Below are positions 27,301-38,201 of a stretch of 64,000 nt of DNA, one piece after another (position 1 is the stretch's first letter; every line of letters begins with the position of its first letter). The DNA comes from Sarocladium kiliense. Lineage: Eukaryota > Ascomycota > Sordariomycetes > Hypocreales > Sarocladiaceae. The notes beneath the pieces were generated by a model. That model ran no database searches, had not been told where the DNA came from, and saw nothing but the letters and a program-made list of their open reading frames with translations. The position numbers and the translations under genes were made by a program. Where the stretch lies: the NCBI GenBank assembly GCA_030734395.1, contig JAUZTG010000017.1, positions 496,001-560,000 on the forward strand, in the 5' to 3' direction.

Positions 27301-27641
27301 ACGTCTTTCAGAACCGCGTCAACGCACCGGATGATACCCATGCTCGGTCAGCTGCTGGGCAGGATGAACAGGAAAATGAGCTCGCTCAAGCGAACGCCTT
27401 CTACTCGAAGCTATCATCAGAACCGCACGTGGCGCATTTGCAACAATATCTCGCAGACCCTGGGCCTTGGAAGCCCTATAGCCCCTTTGTGGAGACCGAG
27501 GGCGGCGAGCAAAGTGCGGACAAGGCATCTGATGGGAAAGCTGATGCGAAAGAGCCTTCGGGTACGGAGAAGAAGGTCGTTGCAGAGGATACTGAAGTGG
27601 ATAAAGGCCGCGATGTTGATAGGCTAGTTACCTTTGGGTAG
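21377..27641 (+). CDS. Multidomain protein: acuF-like/C2H2 fingers, SH3-like, ubiquitin-like domain, Zn(II)2Cys6, Scw1-like RRM
   Basis: Nine exons join in frame to 1,914 aa: 21377-21725, 21824-22544, 22597-23148, 23217-24306, 24369-25172, 25241-25365, 25420-26148, 26209-27104, 27163-27641. Order by residue: helical N-terminal region common in fungal zinc-finger proteins; acuF-like C2H2 region ending HLATHLEEISLATLP (about 335-430); three C2H2 fingers (524-612); SH3-like domain with WWYC and QGYLP (682-745); ubiquitin-like domain (881-962); three more C2H2 fingers (1061-1138); Zn(II)2Cys6 cluster (1167-1196); further C2H2 fingers to about 1460; an RRM like Whi3/Scw1 (1570-1646) with LHVGNL and GPMCFVQF; unknown C-terminus. 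Intron 3 is placed at 23149-23216 because it restores a perfect C-x4-C-x12-H-x3-H finger. Two adjacent genes wrongly joined remains possible, but no stop or start supports a split. Function unknown; nucleic-acid binding plus protein docking is likely. Confidence 0.75.
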
Positions 27642-27863
27642 TTGTAATTGTCAATTTCAAGTCTGGAGCTGAATGTACATTTCTGTCATTCTTTTCTGCT
27701 TCTTTCCAGATTCTCCTTGAAGTACATTGCACATAAAAATTGTACTATAGCCTCATGCTTTGGAATGAGGAAGAAACGCGGTCTTCTATTGTATCATGTC
27801 CAAATAATTGTTACTGCGCTGTCGCATACACCGTCCCAGATCAAGGCTAAATCATACAACGGT

Positions 27864-28684
27864 TTAAGGAAATAGCAAATGCCGTGCCGCAAATAAGAGG
27901 AGGATCGCAGTCGCCAGGCGGAGCATGTATCGAAGTGCCACGTTCGTCATCTGGTTCCGGTTCCTCCGCCGTGACCGCAACACAAAGTCCGAGTTGTCAT
28001 TAACGTTAGGAAATGGACACTCCTTTGGTACAGGCTCACCGAGGAAGTTGCATAGCGGCTCCCATCCGTCCGTCACACGGTACTCCAGCAGCCTGTCCTT
28101 CGGCACCAAGGATCGCACCTCTTCGTGATGCCGCGTGAACACCTCCTTGCCCCTGTTAGGGAAATCGCCCTCGAAGAAGCCGTCGAAGAACTTCCGCAGC
28201 ATAGGGTAGTACATGCTCGCAGCCCAGTCAAAGTGCGAAAGCCACTGTAGTTCCGGATCCGTGACGCGCCAATAGACGGTCTTCATCGTTGAAGCATGCC
28301 AAGAGTGAACATCGCGGTTGGTCAAAACGACCTTTGCCTGAGGGTAAGCCTCGATGAGCTCACGAGCAAAGGCAATGCTGGGCCAGTCACAGACAGCTTG
28401 GGCGTTACCGAGGAGTTGGTCCCAATCTGCGCGGGTGAAGGGATCGCCTTCGCCATCATACTTGGCCCGCAGAGCATCCATCCACATGGGCGCATCAGGT
28501 GGGTTTTCGATGGAGCAGTTCATCATGTGGTAGGTGTCGACGTAGCCCAACGTCTTCATTGCTGCCGCGCATAGCTGATGGGAGGTCAGTTTAGTGGCCA
28601 TGGCTTGATAAATCCAGGGGCACTCGGGGAGAGCAACTCACAAGCAGTTCCTGTGCGCCCGAGACCGAGGATCAGCACTTTCAT
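27864..28684 (-). CDS. P-loop sulfotransferase-like protein (Sulfotransfer_4 type) with C-terminal membrane anchor; possibly frameshifted
   Basis: Exon 1 is 28684-28642 and the main exon is 28603-27864, giving 260 aa if the 38 bp intron 28641-28604 is real. The start MKVLILGLGRTGTAS is the family's P-loop signature, followed by LGYVDTYHMM, WPSIAFARELIEAYPQAKVVL and TNRDVHSWHAS. The last ~25 residues form a hydrophobic helix with flanking Arg, so the protein is probably tail-anchored. Members of this fungal family are annotated as sulfotransferases but substrates are unknown. The splice is odd. The more natural acceptor (CATCAG, with a CTGAC branch) gives RTGTASM followed by a one-base frame error at about 28559-28566. 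The gene may therefore be broken, mis-sequenced, or use a very short intron. It diverges from the MFS gene. Confidence 0.75.
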
Positions 28685-29865
28685 GGGTACGGTGCGTGTG
28701 CATTTTCGACGGTTGATGTCTGTATCGGCTGTGAAGATGTCGGTCACGGGTCTTGACGTATATTTGCTGGAGTATGCCATTCTTGATGCGCGGCTACCTT
28801 CGAGACGAGCCGCAAGAACGAGTTTGCAGATGTAGAATAAATGAGAATGATGGTCAATGGAGAAACTTTCTTCTCGTTCTCAATGTACAGAATCTTCTAC
28901 AAAGCGTAGTGGCCGAGAAGTGCTTTGTACCAGGAGGAACATGCTGCCCTTCCGAGCGCTCTGAAAACACAGCCTGATCGAGCAGAACATGGTCGACCAA
29001 CCGATAAAGGCCAAGCCGGCCGGCTCAGGTTCCAAGACCGGTTTGCAGCTATTAACCACAGTCAAAGGTGGATAGTTGTCGGTGGTTGGAGGATAAAGAT
29101 TTGCTGCGATGCCATGTTTGTGAGTGAAGGCCACAGAAAACCCAGCCATATCTTCGTGTGGAGAAGGAGGGGCGTGCATAGATGCAATGTCTGCCAATCT
29201 TCTGGGATCTAGTCAGAGATGCGGAGTCGTGTACCTGACGATCCGAGGCGTTGTACAACCTTAGGATGATGTGAAGCACAGTCGGTCCATCGGCGATTTC
29301 CTCTGGTGGCTGGATGCTGGTGGTTGCATTCTTGCCGTTTACATTCACCTACTTGCTGGGAAGATCTGATGGTGAGGCTTGCTTGATATGACCACGCCCT
29401 CCTCTTCTGAGAGTGCGTTGATGCAGTTGCAATTTCTTTGACGTTGCCGAGATGGATTGAAGCTTCGAATCAGAGCCAAAGGCTGCGTCTTCCCCGTCAA
29501 TGCTATACAGAACAAACATCCAGTCACTCCTCATCCGCAAGGACAGAGCTGCCTGCTCCTCTAAACTTGCATCGCGATCTTTGCGGCGGTATCGAACCTC
29601 AAAAGATATCATAGACGAAGCCAAGCGCATGCAAAACCCACCCCGTACCTCTCAACTTGTATCTCCAAACTACTGCGCGCGCCAAGGGCTCGGCTCTAGC
29701 TCCGCCTGGTCTTCATTGGCGTCGACGATCCGGCCGGTGCACAATCGCTACCAACTGGGGGTTCCCGTTTCTGGGATAAGTGTGACTCCCTGCAGATATG
29801 ACGAGTTGAGAGATCTCGGGCTGTCGCCTTTTTCTGAGTTAAGCAAACATCATCGGCCTCTTGAA
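28685..29865. promoter_or_regulatory. Divergent intergenic region between the sulfotransferase-like and MFS genes
   Basis: About 1.2 kb. Short frames are present, and one on the + strand from 29500 runs into the MFS exon, but its sequence before 29866 is not transporter-like. I see no clear TATA box and no RNA gene. Confidence 0.35.
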
Positions 29866-31739
29866 ATGAGTGTCAACACGGACTCAACATTGAGATCGAT
29901 ACCTCGCGCACGTCACGACAATGAGGATACGATGACTGATGACAACCATGATCCCAAACCGCCAACATCTACAGCACCTTCCGGCCCGATGAGCTGGGCC
30001 AGCCTCCCACATAAAGACCAGCTCTTCATCCTCTTCCTCGGTCGCTTCGTCGATTTCCTGCAACTCGCCTCCCTACAAGCCTATGTCTTCTACCAGCTCC
30101 GTGACATGAGCCCATCGCTCTCCGACGCCGAGATCTCTCAACAAGCTGGTCTTTTACAAGGGTGCTTTACGGGCGCGCAGGTTGCGACGGCGTTTCTTTG
30201 GGGCAAAGCTGCGGATGCGAGGTGGTGTGGGAGGAAGAATGTGTTGCTGATTGGGTTGGGAGGGACGGCACTGTCGTGTGTTGGGTATGGGTTTGCAACG
30301 ACGTTCTTCTGGGCGGCGTTCTGGAGGATGTTTGGTGGTGCGGTTAATGGAATGGAACTGTTGGGATCATGTAAAGCTTCCTATCGTGATGTTGTTTATT
30401 GGAAAGGTGGCTAATGGCGAGGATAGCCGGACAATGGTCTCGGAAGTGACAAAGGAGAGGAGGTACCAGTCTCGAGCGTTCTTGATCCTCCCAATGAGCT
30501 TCAACGCAGCTGGAATACTTTGTCCAGGTAAGCTGGACTGACATTGTCTTGATTGAGTATGAGCTGACATTTGAAGTCATGGGCGGCATGTTGGTCAACC
30601 CGGCGAACACGATTCCGGCTGTCTTCGGAACGGGTGCGGTGTTTGGCTTTCAGTGGTTGCAAGGCTACCCTTATGCCCTCCCCAGCTTGGTGAACGCGTT
30701 CAGTCTGCTTCTCTGCACAGCATGCACATGGCTGTTCTTACATGAGGTATGACGACCAGTGTGAGAGTCTCATGACATTTCTTAAGCTGACAGTTTCTAG
30801 ACTTTAGGAACACGAGTGGCCCAAGCCGATCTAGGACTCGACGTAGGCGACCGACTGAAGCGTCTGATCCGGGGTGGAAAGTCTCACAAGGGGTACACTT
30901 CATGGATCTCGGTTGATCTAGACGTGCCTCTTGAAGAAACGAAGCCCATGGATAATTCAACGGCACAACCAAACCCCGTCGTAAAGGGCGTGCTACCCTT
31001 CCGCAAAATCTGGACTCGCAATGTGCTCTTTACCCTGGCAGTCGCCGCATTCTTCGACTTTCAGCTCGGGGCGTTCACGAACATCTGGTCTCTATTCCTA
31101 TCGACGCCACGGTACGCTGATGAGACATCAAAGACCGGGGCAGTATCAAGACGCAGCATGCCGATGCTCTTTACTGGAGGGTTAGGCATGCCGGCGTCAA
31201 CAGTTGGTTTGGCGACCTCGATTCTCGGAGTTCTGGGGATGTTCCTCCAGGTGTTTCTGTACCCTGCCGTGCACGCAAAGCTGGGCACTCTGAGGTCGTA
31301 TCAGATGTTCTTCCCGCTCTTCGCAGTTTGCTACTTTCTCGCTCCATACATCGCCATTCTACCATCCACATCTCCAGCGCCATTGGCAGCATCGGGACCA
31401 GCTGTCTGGTTGGGCATCACCTTTGTTTCACTCCTGCAGACTATGGCGAGGACAGTGACTATGCCTGGAAGTATCATCCTCCTCAACAATAGCAGTCCGC
31501 ATCCGAGCGTGCTTGGGACGATCCATGGCTTGGGGCAGTCGGTTTCTGCTGCATTTCGGACAGTTGGCCCTGTCGTTGGAGGACGGTGGTATGGGTATGG
31601 GCTGGAGATTGGGATGGTTGCTTGGGGATGGTGGGGGATTGCGTTGGTGTCAGTTATGGGCAGTCTGTTGGCGATGGGCATGTATGAAGGGAATGGGCAT
31701 GAGGTCTTCCTGCCAGGCGAACGGGAACTACCAGCGTGA
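29866..31739 (+). CDS. Major facilitator superfamily transporter (DHA1-like)
   Basis: My model uses exons 29866-30359, 30427-30527, 30577-30746 and 30801-31739, encoding 567 aa. A hydrophilic N-terminus is followed by about 12 membrane segments. MFS motif A appears as GKAADARWCGRKNVLLIGL, and RTMVSEVTKERRYQSRAFLILP is typical of the ZIF1/YCR023C-like group of fungal and plant transporters. It likely exports or imports small molecules at a membrane; the substrate cannot be told. Introns 2 (49 bp) and 3 (54 bp) are clean. Intron 1 is doubtful. The in-frame solution uses a weak GTTGGG donor at 30360. The good donor GTAAAG at 30371, paired with the CTAAT branch and TAG acceptor at 30426, leaves the frame off by one. 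A lesion there is possible. ATG 29932 is an alternative start. Confidence 0.8.
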
Positions 31740-32111
31740 GGGCCGTGACATACCTTACACAATCAGATGCTGCTACAATGTCGACGACTTTCCAATCATG
31801 CTTGCTGATAACAAAGCGAAGGCAACAGTGCACATGTTACAGTATGTCAGCGATAAGAACGTGTTGGAGAGCGCAAAGTAGACCTAGGGTAAACAAGAAT
31901 CTGAACAATGGGAAAGCAAGAGGTCATCTTGCTAAGTGAAATAGTTTCTCTATCTTGAAGTGACGACGAATGGGAATAGCTGAGCCTGACAGCCGTCACG
32001 AACGGACCGCAACACTCAACAGTCGCTGCCACCTGTTGCCTCACAATCATCTACCATCATCCATCATACATCTGTTTCTCTTCTTCTGGCTTCCAAGATT
32101 TTTCATTCACA
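31740..32111. other. Intergenic region between the MFS and AT-hook genes
   Basis: About 370 bp. It contains the 3' flank of the transporter gene and a pyrimidine-rich segment (32040-32100) just before the AT-hook start codon. I see nothing else in it. Confidence 0.4.
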
Positions 32112-33192
32112 ATGCCTCTTTTCACCTACCTCACGAGGAACACACGCCGCCGTGCTGCAAACGCGCCTCACGACAGGATCACGAATCCTGACTGGAAGAG
32201 CGCCATGAATGAAGGTAAGTGTGAAAACAGCGACTTTATGGTGCTACCATAAAGAAGCTTGCTGATTGCCAGAAGACAGCTACAGGCCCACCTCGCCTTC
32301 TGTGGAGGGTGGAAATGCCGTGCACCGTTGTCTTTCAGAGACCTCATCGTCCTTGCCACCAGCCAACAACGGAGTTCCCGATGGCTGGTATCCCATCTCG
32401 CCCGTGCAACCGAATCCGCTTCAACAAGATGGCATCGCTGGTGCGGCTGCCGAGACTCTAACTCTACCAACGACAAAAATACCTCCCGACTTGGCCGACT
32501 CCAGCGGCGAGACAAAGAACGCTATCATAGTCGGTCTCGGAGAAATGGAAGAGAGTTCCGAAGAAGAAGAGGATCTCCCTGGACTCAAAGCACAAAGCTC
32601 CATCGTCGTCAGCCCCGAGAAGCCGGTAGAGACCTCAGAAGACAGCTCCTCAGAAGAAGGATACACACTGCCTGTGCAAAAGCGGACACATCGTCGTGGT
32701 CGACGCACAGCAGCTGAAATGCTGGCCGCCTCGACGGAAGAGTACCTTGGCCAGAACTTCACCGATCACTACGACCACGAGGAGCCCACTCCCAAGAAGC
32801 AGAAACAACAGCTGCAGCCCAACAAACGTCCCACGCCAACCAAAGCATCTACGGACGGCACCCCAAGAAAGCGCGGTAGACCTCCAAAGATCCAAAAGGC
32901 CGTCACACCAGTGAAAGAAGGTTCGGTGGTCTCAGCTCCCCAGCCTGCGAAGAAACGTGGTCGGCCTCCGAATAAAAGACCTCTTCCTGTTGTGGCGCTG
33001 TTGAAGGAGGTGGTTACTGCGACTGTTGCTGCTGTACCGACTGGTAGTGTGTACGACGTGCCCATCACTCCCAAGAAACGAGGACGTCCTCCGAAGAATG
33101 CGACGCCGGTCTCTGTCAAGGCTGGAGTTACACCTTCGCCTTCCCCGGCGCCCGCGAAGCGCAGGGGAAAGCCTCCGAAGAAGAGAGTTTGA
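32112..33192 (+). CDS. AT-hook DNA-binding protein
   Basis: Exons are 32112-32214 and 32273-33192, with a 58 bp intron (GTAAGT...CTGAT...CAG), encoding 340 aa. The C-terminal third carries four AT-hook cores: KRGRPPK near residue 230, KRGRPPNK near 260, KRGRPPK near 300 and a variant KRRGKPPKK near 327. AT hooks bind the minor groove of AT-rich DNA, so a nuclear chromatin role is likely. The middle is acidic with a run of Glu/Ser (ESSEEEEDLPG), followed by a basic segment with RTHRRGRRTAAEMLA. No other fold is visible. Start chosen at 32112 because the next exon joins in frame and the leader before it is pyrimidine-rich. Confidence 0.85.
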
Positions 33193-33468
33193 AGGAACCA
33201 GAAGAGACGGGAGAGACAGTGAGGTCGGATGAGTCCCGGGGTCGACTTGATGCGGCGTTGCGTTCTGAATACGGCGACTCAGGGTAACCAAGTGTGCAGC
33301 TTGGAAGTGACATTGCAAGTGGTTCGTTGCGAAAGACCAGAGTCTCAGGTTTTGTTCTTATTGTTGCTATCACATTGCTCTCAAGATCTTCTGCTCTCCT
33401 ATCATTCAAAAATACCCGTATACGTATTGCATCAATGCAAACCAAAACTTCAAAGAGTGAACTCATCC

Positions 33469-35839
33469 TCAGTCATACAGATCCTTATCCACATCCCCAT
33501 CCTTGGTCGCATGCGGATTCGTAACCCGAATACCACTCTCCAACTTATCCAGCGTCATATCATAATCCTTATGATCACACCACGCCCTCACCATCTTCAC
33601 CGCATTCTTGATCTCCCTGCCATTCAACTGCCACAACGACAGTTCCTTGATGTCCTCATCGTCGAGAGGCTTCGCTTTGCTAGACCCGTCTTCAATGCGA
33701 TGCTGCTGCGGCGTTTGCTCGGGGAGGCGCTCGAGGAACTTGCGCCAGACGGTTTCACGGGCGGGAGCGAGGAGGGACTTGAAGAGGAGGTGGAGGGAGA
33801 CTCGGCTGCGGAAGGCGGTGTCGATGGTGTGGTAGAGGTTGGTGGTGAGGAAGATGATGCCGCGGAAGTATTCAAGTTCACGAAGGAAAATGCTGACAAG
33901 CTCGTTCCTGTCCTTGCGTTAGTATCGTCTGCGTCTGATCAGTGAAAGTGAGACGTACCTGTGAATATCCGTTGGGTGACGCTCGGCCATGAACACATCA
34001 GCTTCATCAAGCAAGATTACAGCATCCCAGTCCGTCGCCATCTCAAACATGCGCTTCACGTTCGCTCCCAGTGTAGCAGCATTGATGCCCAGATCCTCAG
34101 CATGCAGATACAGTAGCGGCCGGTGAGTCTTATCAGCAACAGCCTCAGCCGTCAAGGTCTTTCCAGTTCCCGGAGGACCGGAGAGCAAGATGATCAGACC
34201 TTGACCTTTGCCGATGATCACATCCTGCATGGGAGTGGATGTCTTGACCACAGTGTTGGTGGTTGGGTTCTTGAGGTTGTGGGACTCGACGAAGGAGAGG
34301 ACGAGGTCTTTCTGCTGGTCGTCGTAGACGAGGTGGGAGTAGGCGCCGTCGTTCCAGATCATGGGCTCGATGTCTTCGACGTAGAACTGGACTGAGTGGA
34401 GGTTAGTAAAGTCATATACAGAAAGCACATAGTGTAGAGGAATACTCACCCCAGATCTTGCTCTTCAGAGAATACCCGCCGATCAGCTCGGACATGTACT
34501 TGAAGTCGCTTTCACGAGACATCAGCTCAACCTTATTCTCCTCCTTCTCCTTCTCATTCAGCCTCCTGCGCAGAGGCTTCAAACCCTCTGTCTCATCATC
34601 CTCAGGCGGGCCTTCGACCTTCCGCCTGGATCGCCGTGCCTTGTCACTCTCGCTCTTCTTCTCTCGGCTACCCATCGCGAGGTGGTACTTATTGTAGCCC
34701 ACGACATCAATGAGAATACGACCTTCAACGTTGTGCTTCTCATAGCAATCCTTCTCTTGTGACTTGTGCAGAGAGAGAGCGTTGTAGCAGCGATACTCAA
34801 GACCTTGGTAGTCCAAGACCTTCTTGCCGCGAGCGATGAGTCGCCTTTCGATGGAATGGGCCTCAGGGTGGAACTCGATTGGGTAGTGGTCGAGGTCCTT
34901 GACATGCTTGTTGCCCTCGTATTGCGGGATGGCAAGCGTCTTGTCCTTCCAGAGGAACAGTTCGCCGCTGAAGGAGATGACCTCGCATTTGAGAATCAGG
35001 TAGGTTGTGTTGCTTTCGATCAAGTATGAGGTCGTGTCGATCTTGGCCAAGAACTCTGAGTTGAGCCCTTCGCTGTAGACGGTTGAACCACGAGGGAACA
35101 GCGTCCAGGCTGATCGGAAGTCCACCAAGCCAGAGGCTTTCAGGTGACGGCGCTTGACACGCATCTCGGCGAACATCTCATCCATCAGCCTGAGGAGCAG
35201 CTGGAGGTACGCCTTGACTTGTTCGCCATCAGGCGTCTTCCTCCACAACTCATGAATGTCTCCCTGACAGAACCAGAGAGGTCGGAAAGGGTAGTTGAAC
35301 TCAGCCGTCTCATTGATGTCGAGGTTCACATTCTCCTTCTTGACGATGGGCTCCAGGGCAGCGACAAGGATAGGGTTCTGTATCTCAATCTTGTGGAATT
35401 TGAGAGGGTACCGTCCCTGGATGCATGGCTTCTGACGATCCTTGATCTTGTACACCTTGATCGCCACTCTATCCTGGGCACGACTGGCAGCCTTGGAGAT
35501 CTGCTTCGGTGGGTAGTCAACCCAATCGTAATGCCCAGCATCAGAATTCTTGCCCTCGAAAAGCGTCTTGATCTGGACATCTGCACCAAACGTTGGGTCT
35601 TTGCCCGGCACAGGCGTCTTGCCGTCTTCATCCTCTGTAGACTCAAGGTCAAGAGGCTTTTCGCCAGCAGCAACAGCTGTCTGGTTGGGAAGGATCTTCC
35701 AGCGCCATTTCCAGATCGTCTCGGAGACCTCCTCGCGATCAATGTTGCGGATGCGACGGAACCAGCCCATGGTGGTGCGTCGGCGAGGAGATTCGAGGCT
35801 GCTGAAGTCTGAGTCTGAGTAGTCGATGATAATTGTCAT
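33469..35839 (-). CDS. AAA+ ATPase with N-terminal DUF7025-like region
   Basis: Minus-strand exons are 35839-34450, 34391-33959 and 33907-33469, encoding 753 aa; the introns (58 and 51 bp) both have CTAAC branch points. Residues ~130-420 hold the conserved fungal region found before AAA modules (DUF7025), with FRPLWFCQGDIHEL and YHLAMGSREKK. The AAA core has Walker A GPPGTGKT near 534, Walker B ILLDEADVF near 590, and FLRELEYFRGIIFLTTN with the sensor-1 Asn, then FRSRVSLHL. A lid follows and the protein ends DKDLYD. These proteins are predicted ATP-driven remodelling factors; substrates are unknown. ATG 35770 is an alternative start. It converges on the AT-hook gene across 276 bp. Confidence 0.9.
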
Positions 35840-36985
35840 CCGGAAGCAAGCTCAGAATGGAAAAAGAGGTTGTGACAACCGGCAGATCAGTTTGATTGCA
35901 CCTCAAATCGAATTGACAATTTGACAGGAAGTGCAGGCCGAGTGTGACAGCAACCGACGTGGCATCGAGGCTCCGGCAGGGTTTCTTAAGTACCGGCGCC
36001 AACGCATCAAGGCGGCCAACCGCATTGGCCGTGAGGCGCACTGCAGCCTGCATCTCGTATACGTACCGAAGCCGAGCATCCCATGGTTACAGAGCTTGCG
36101 TGCTTGGTGGGAGGGGAGCTCATGAGCTCCCGATTATCGAGACAGGCCGCTCCAGCAACGGCCTCCCTGGACTATTGGTTCGCCGGTGCAAGAGGCGCAA
36201 TGGCGGAGCATTGCTGCCTACGGGCCCATGTTCCGACTACCAGAGGTGATCTGGGTCCGGGTCGACAATCCGGATAGGATCAGCGTGGAGTCATGGCCGA
36301 GAAAGCGCGGGGGTTCCAAGGCAACTGGGATTCATGCAACTCGGAGACGGTATGAAATGCTATTAGACGGCTCTATCGATCATCCTGGTTGGAGGGTTGG
36401 AGGTGGTGGCTGAGATGCAGAGCGCGCGGCCAAGGAAACTGGAGAAAGGGTCGCCTTGCAGCAGCCTGGAGGCTCAAGAGTCAGAAATGGACCGGGAGCT
36501 GCAGGCGTCAGCCCATCGCTGAAATGGACAAAGTGTATTGTCTGATAGCGAAGCGGGCGCGTTGCATGTCACGGTGTGGCGTTTTGAAGGTTTAGTCCGA
36601 CAGGGATGTCCATCCAGTTGTCGCTTGCTCTACTTCTGCAAGGTAGGATCGGTCAAGTTGCGGCAGGTTTACTCATGTAAATGGTAAAAAGCTCCGAGAT
36701 CCGTAGACTGGCACATTGAGCAGCATGCTGACAACCCACTGATAGTATACAGAAATGGATCCAAGCTGGCACTTCTCACATAGCCGCTTCACACCTCGAA
36801 TGGAGAAGATCAGTGACTCTCACACCGGAAGTTGATGAGTCACGGTCAGTGCAGTCAGCTAACTTTAGAGGGATGTCCAAATCGCAGCAGGTGGAAGTCA
36901 TCGATCGGTGATAGGGCTCTTATTTCAACGTGGCTCCATCTTCCTATCAACAGTCTCTTCATGGTTTCCCACAAATAACCCCCAT
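35840..36985. promoter_or_regulatory. Upstream region of the AAA+ gene and 3' flank of the xylanase gene
   Basis: 1.15 kb with only short frames. Both flanking genes lie on the minus strand, so it holds the ATPase promoter and the xylanase terminator. I find no distinct motif that I can support. Confidence 0.35.
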
Positions 36986-38063
36986 CTACTGCAGCGCATC
37001 GGCGATAGCATAGTACGCCTCCTTCGGCTGGTAGCTGCCATCGTACAGCAGAGGGTTCGCACCCTGCCTCCACGAGTTCGCATCACTCACACCCCAGACC
37101 GTGATACCCACGCACTTCTCCACAGCCAAACAAGCATTCACAACAGCAACGTAGTCATTCGCCGGCGCATTCTCAATATCCAACTCTGTAACAGCGACCT
37201 CGGATACACCTGAGTTAGCAAGCGCCTCAAGAGCGCTCTGCGTCCCGCCTGAGCTGCCGAGATGGGATTGGCTGCCGATTCCGTCGATGGGCACTCCGGC
37301 GGCGAGCCATTCTGAGACCTTGGGAGCCATGCCGTTGGCGACCTTGGAGTAGGATCCGTCGTCGAGGTTGTAGTCGTTGATGTAGAGCTTGGCGCTGGGG
37401 TCGGCAGCCCGGGCGGCTTCGAAGGCGATTGAGACGAATTGATCGCCGAGGACACGGCTGAAGACTGAATCGCGAAGGCTGCCGTCCTCGTTGAGAATCT
37501 CGTTCACAACGTCCTGATGACTCATGTTAGCAAGGGACTTCGTAATCAGTGGCTCGTCGCTAAACGTACCCAGTGGTGGATGCTGCCTGCGAAGCCGCCA
37601 GCAACACCAGCGATGTGCTCCTGGATCACCGTAGTGAGCTCGCCAGGGTCAGTAATAGCCTCGACCTATTCTCGACATCAGCCATAAACCTCAATTGACA
37701 CCCGTTGATGCTTCCTCTTACCCAAGACGGGAGCTGAGCATGCCACAGAAGAGTGTGACCACGAACAAGCAGGCCGTTCTGGCTCGCAAAGTCCACAACC
37801 TGCTGTCCGCCCGAAAGCGTGAAGCCTCCACGGCTCGGCTCAGTAGCATCCCACTTCATACTGTTCTCAGCCGTGACCTGGCCGAAAGTTGCCAGAATGG
37901 CAGCGGTGTCCTGACCATTCTGGAGTAGGCCGGGGTCGGTGATGGTGCCGAAGTATTCCTTGCCCTTGGCGACGAAGAGGTCGTTGAGGTTGGGTGCCTG
38001 GCGCTTGGAGGGCGCGGCTGAGGCGAGGCTGGCTGCCAGGAGGGCAGCTGTGACGGTCTTCAT
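36986..38063 (-). CDS. Secreted endo-1,4-beta-xylanase, glycoside hydrolase family 10
   Basis: Minus-strand exons are 38063-37722, 37665-37570 and 37513-36986 (introns 56 and 56 bp), encoding 321 aa. A signal peptide (MKTVTAALLAASLASAAP) is followed by a KR site that may be cut by a Kex2-type protease. The GH10 barrel shows GTITDPGLL, ENSMKWDATEP, RGHTLLWHAQLPSWV, the acid/base Glu in DVVNE (residue 151), LYINDYNL, and the nucleophile Glu in VTELDIE (residue 256). WGVSDANSWR and the C-terminal AYYAIADAL also fit. It hydrolyses xylan outside the cell and belongs to the plant cell-wall degrading set. Length is normal for a single-domain enzyme; no carbohydrate-binding module is present. Confidence 0.97.
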
Positions 38064-38193
38064 GATGGCGGAGGGGATGTTAGTCGACTGAGGTGAGAGC
38101 AAATGAACGAATGTGCGTCGGTGCCTGTTGTTGCTGGCTTGGCTGATGAGGCTGGTGAGCACGACACACATTCCTCGCTCGAGAAGTCAAGCT

Positions 38194-38201
38194 CTTATAT
38201 A
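38194..38201 (-). promoter_or_regulatory. TATA box of the xylanase gene
   Basis: TATATAAG on the minus strand, about 130 bp before the start codon at 38063. This spacing suits a fungal core promoter. I found no convincing XlnR or CreA cluster nearby by eye. Confidence 0.55.

Noticed and set aside
33229..33945. 238-codon frame on the + strand
   Set aside because: Antisense to the last exon of the AAA+ ATPase, whose reading is confirmed by in-frame splicing and family motifs.
35144..35812. 222-codon frame on the + strand
   Set aside because: Antisense shadow of the DUF7025-like region of the AAA+ gene.
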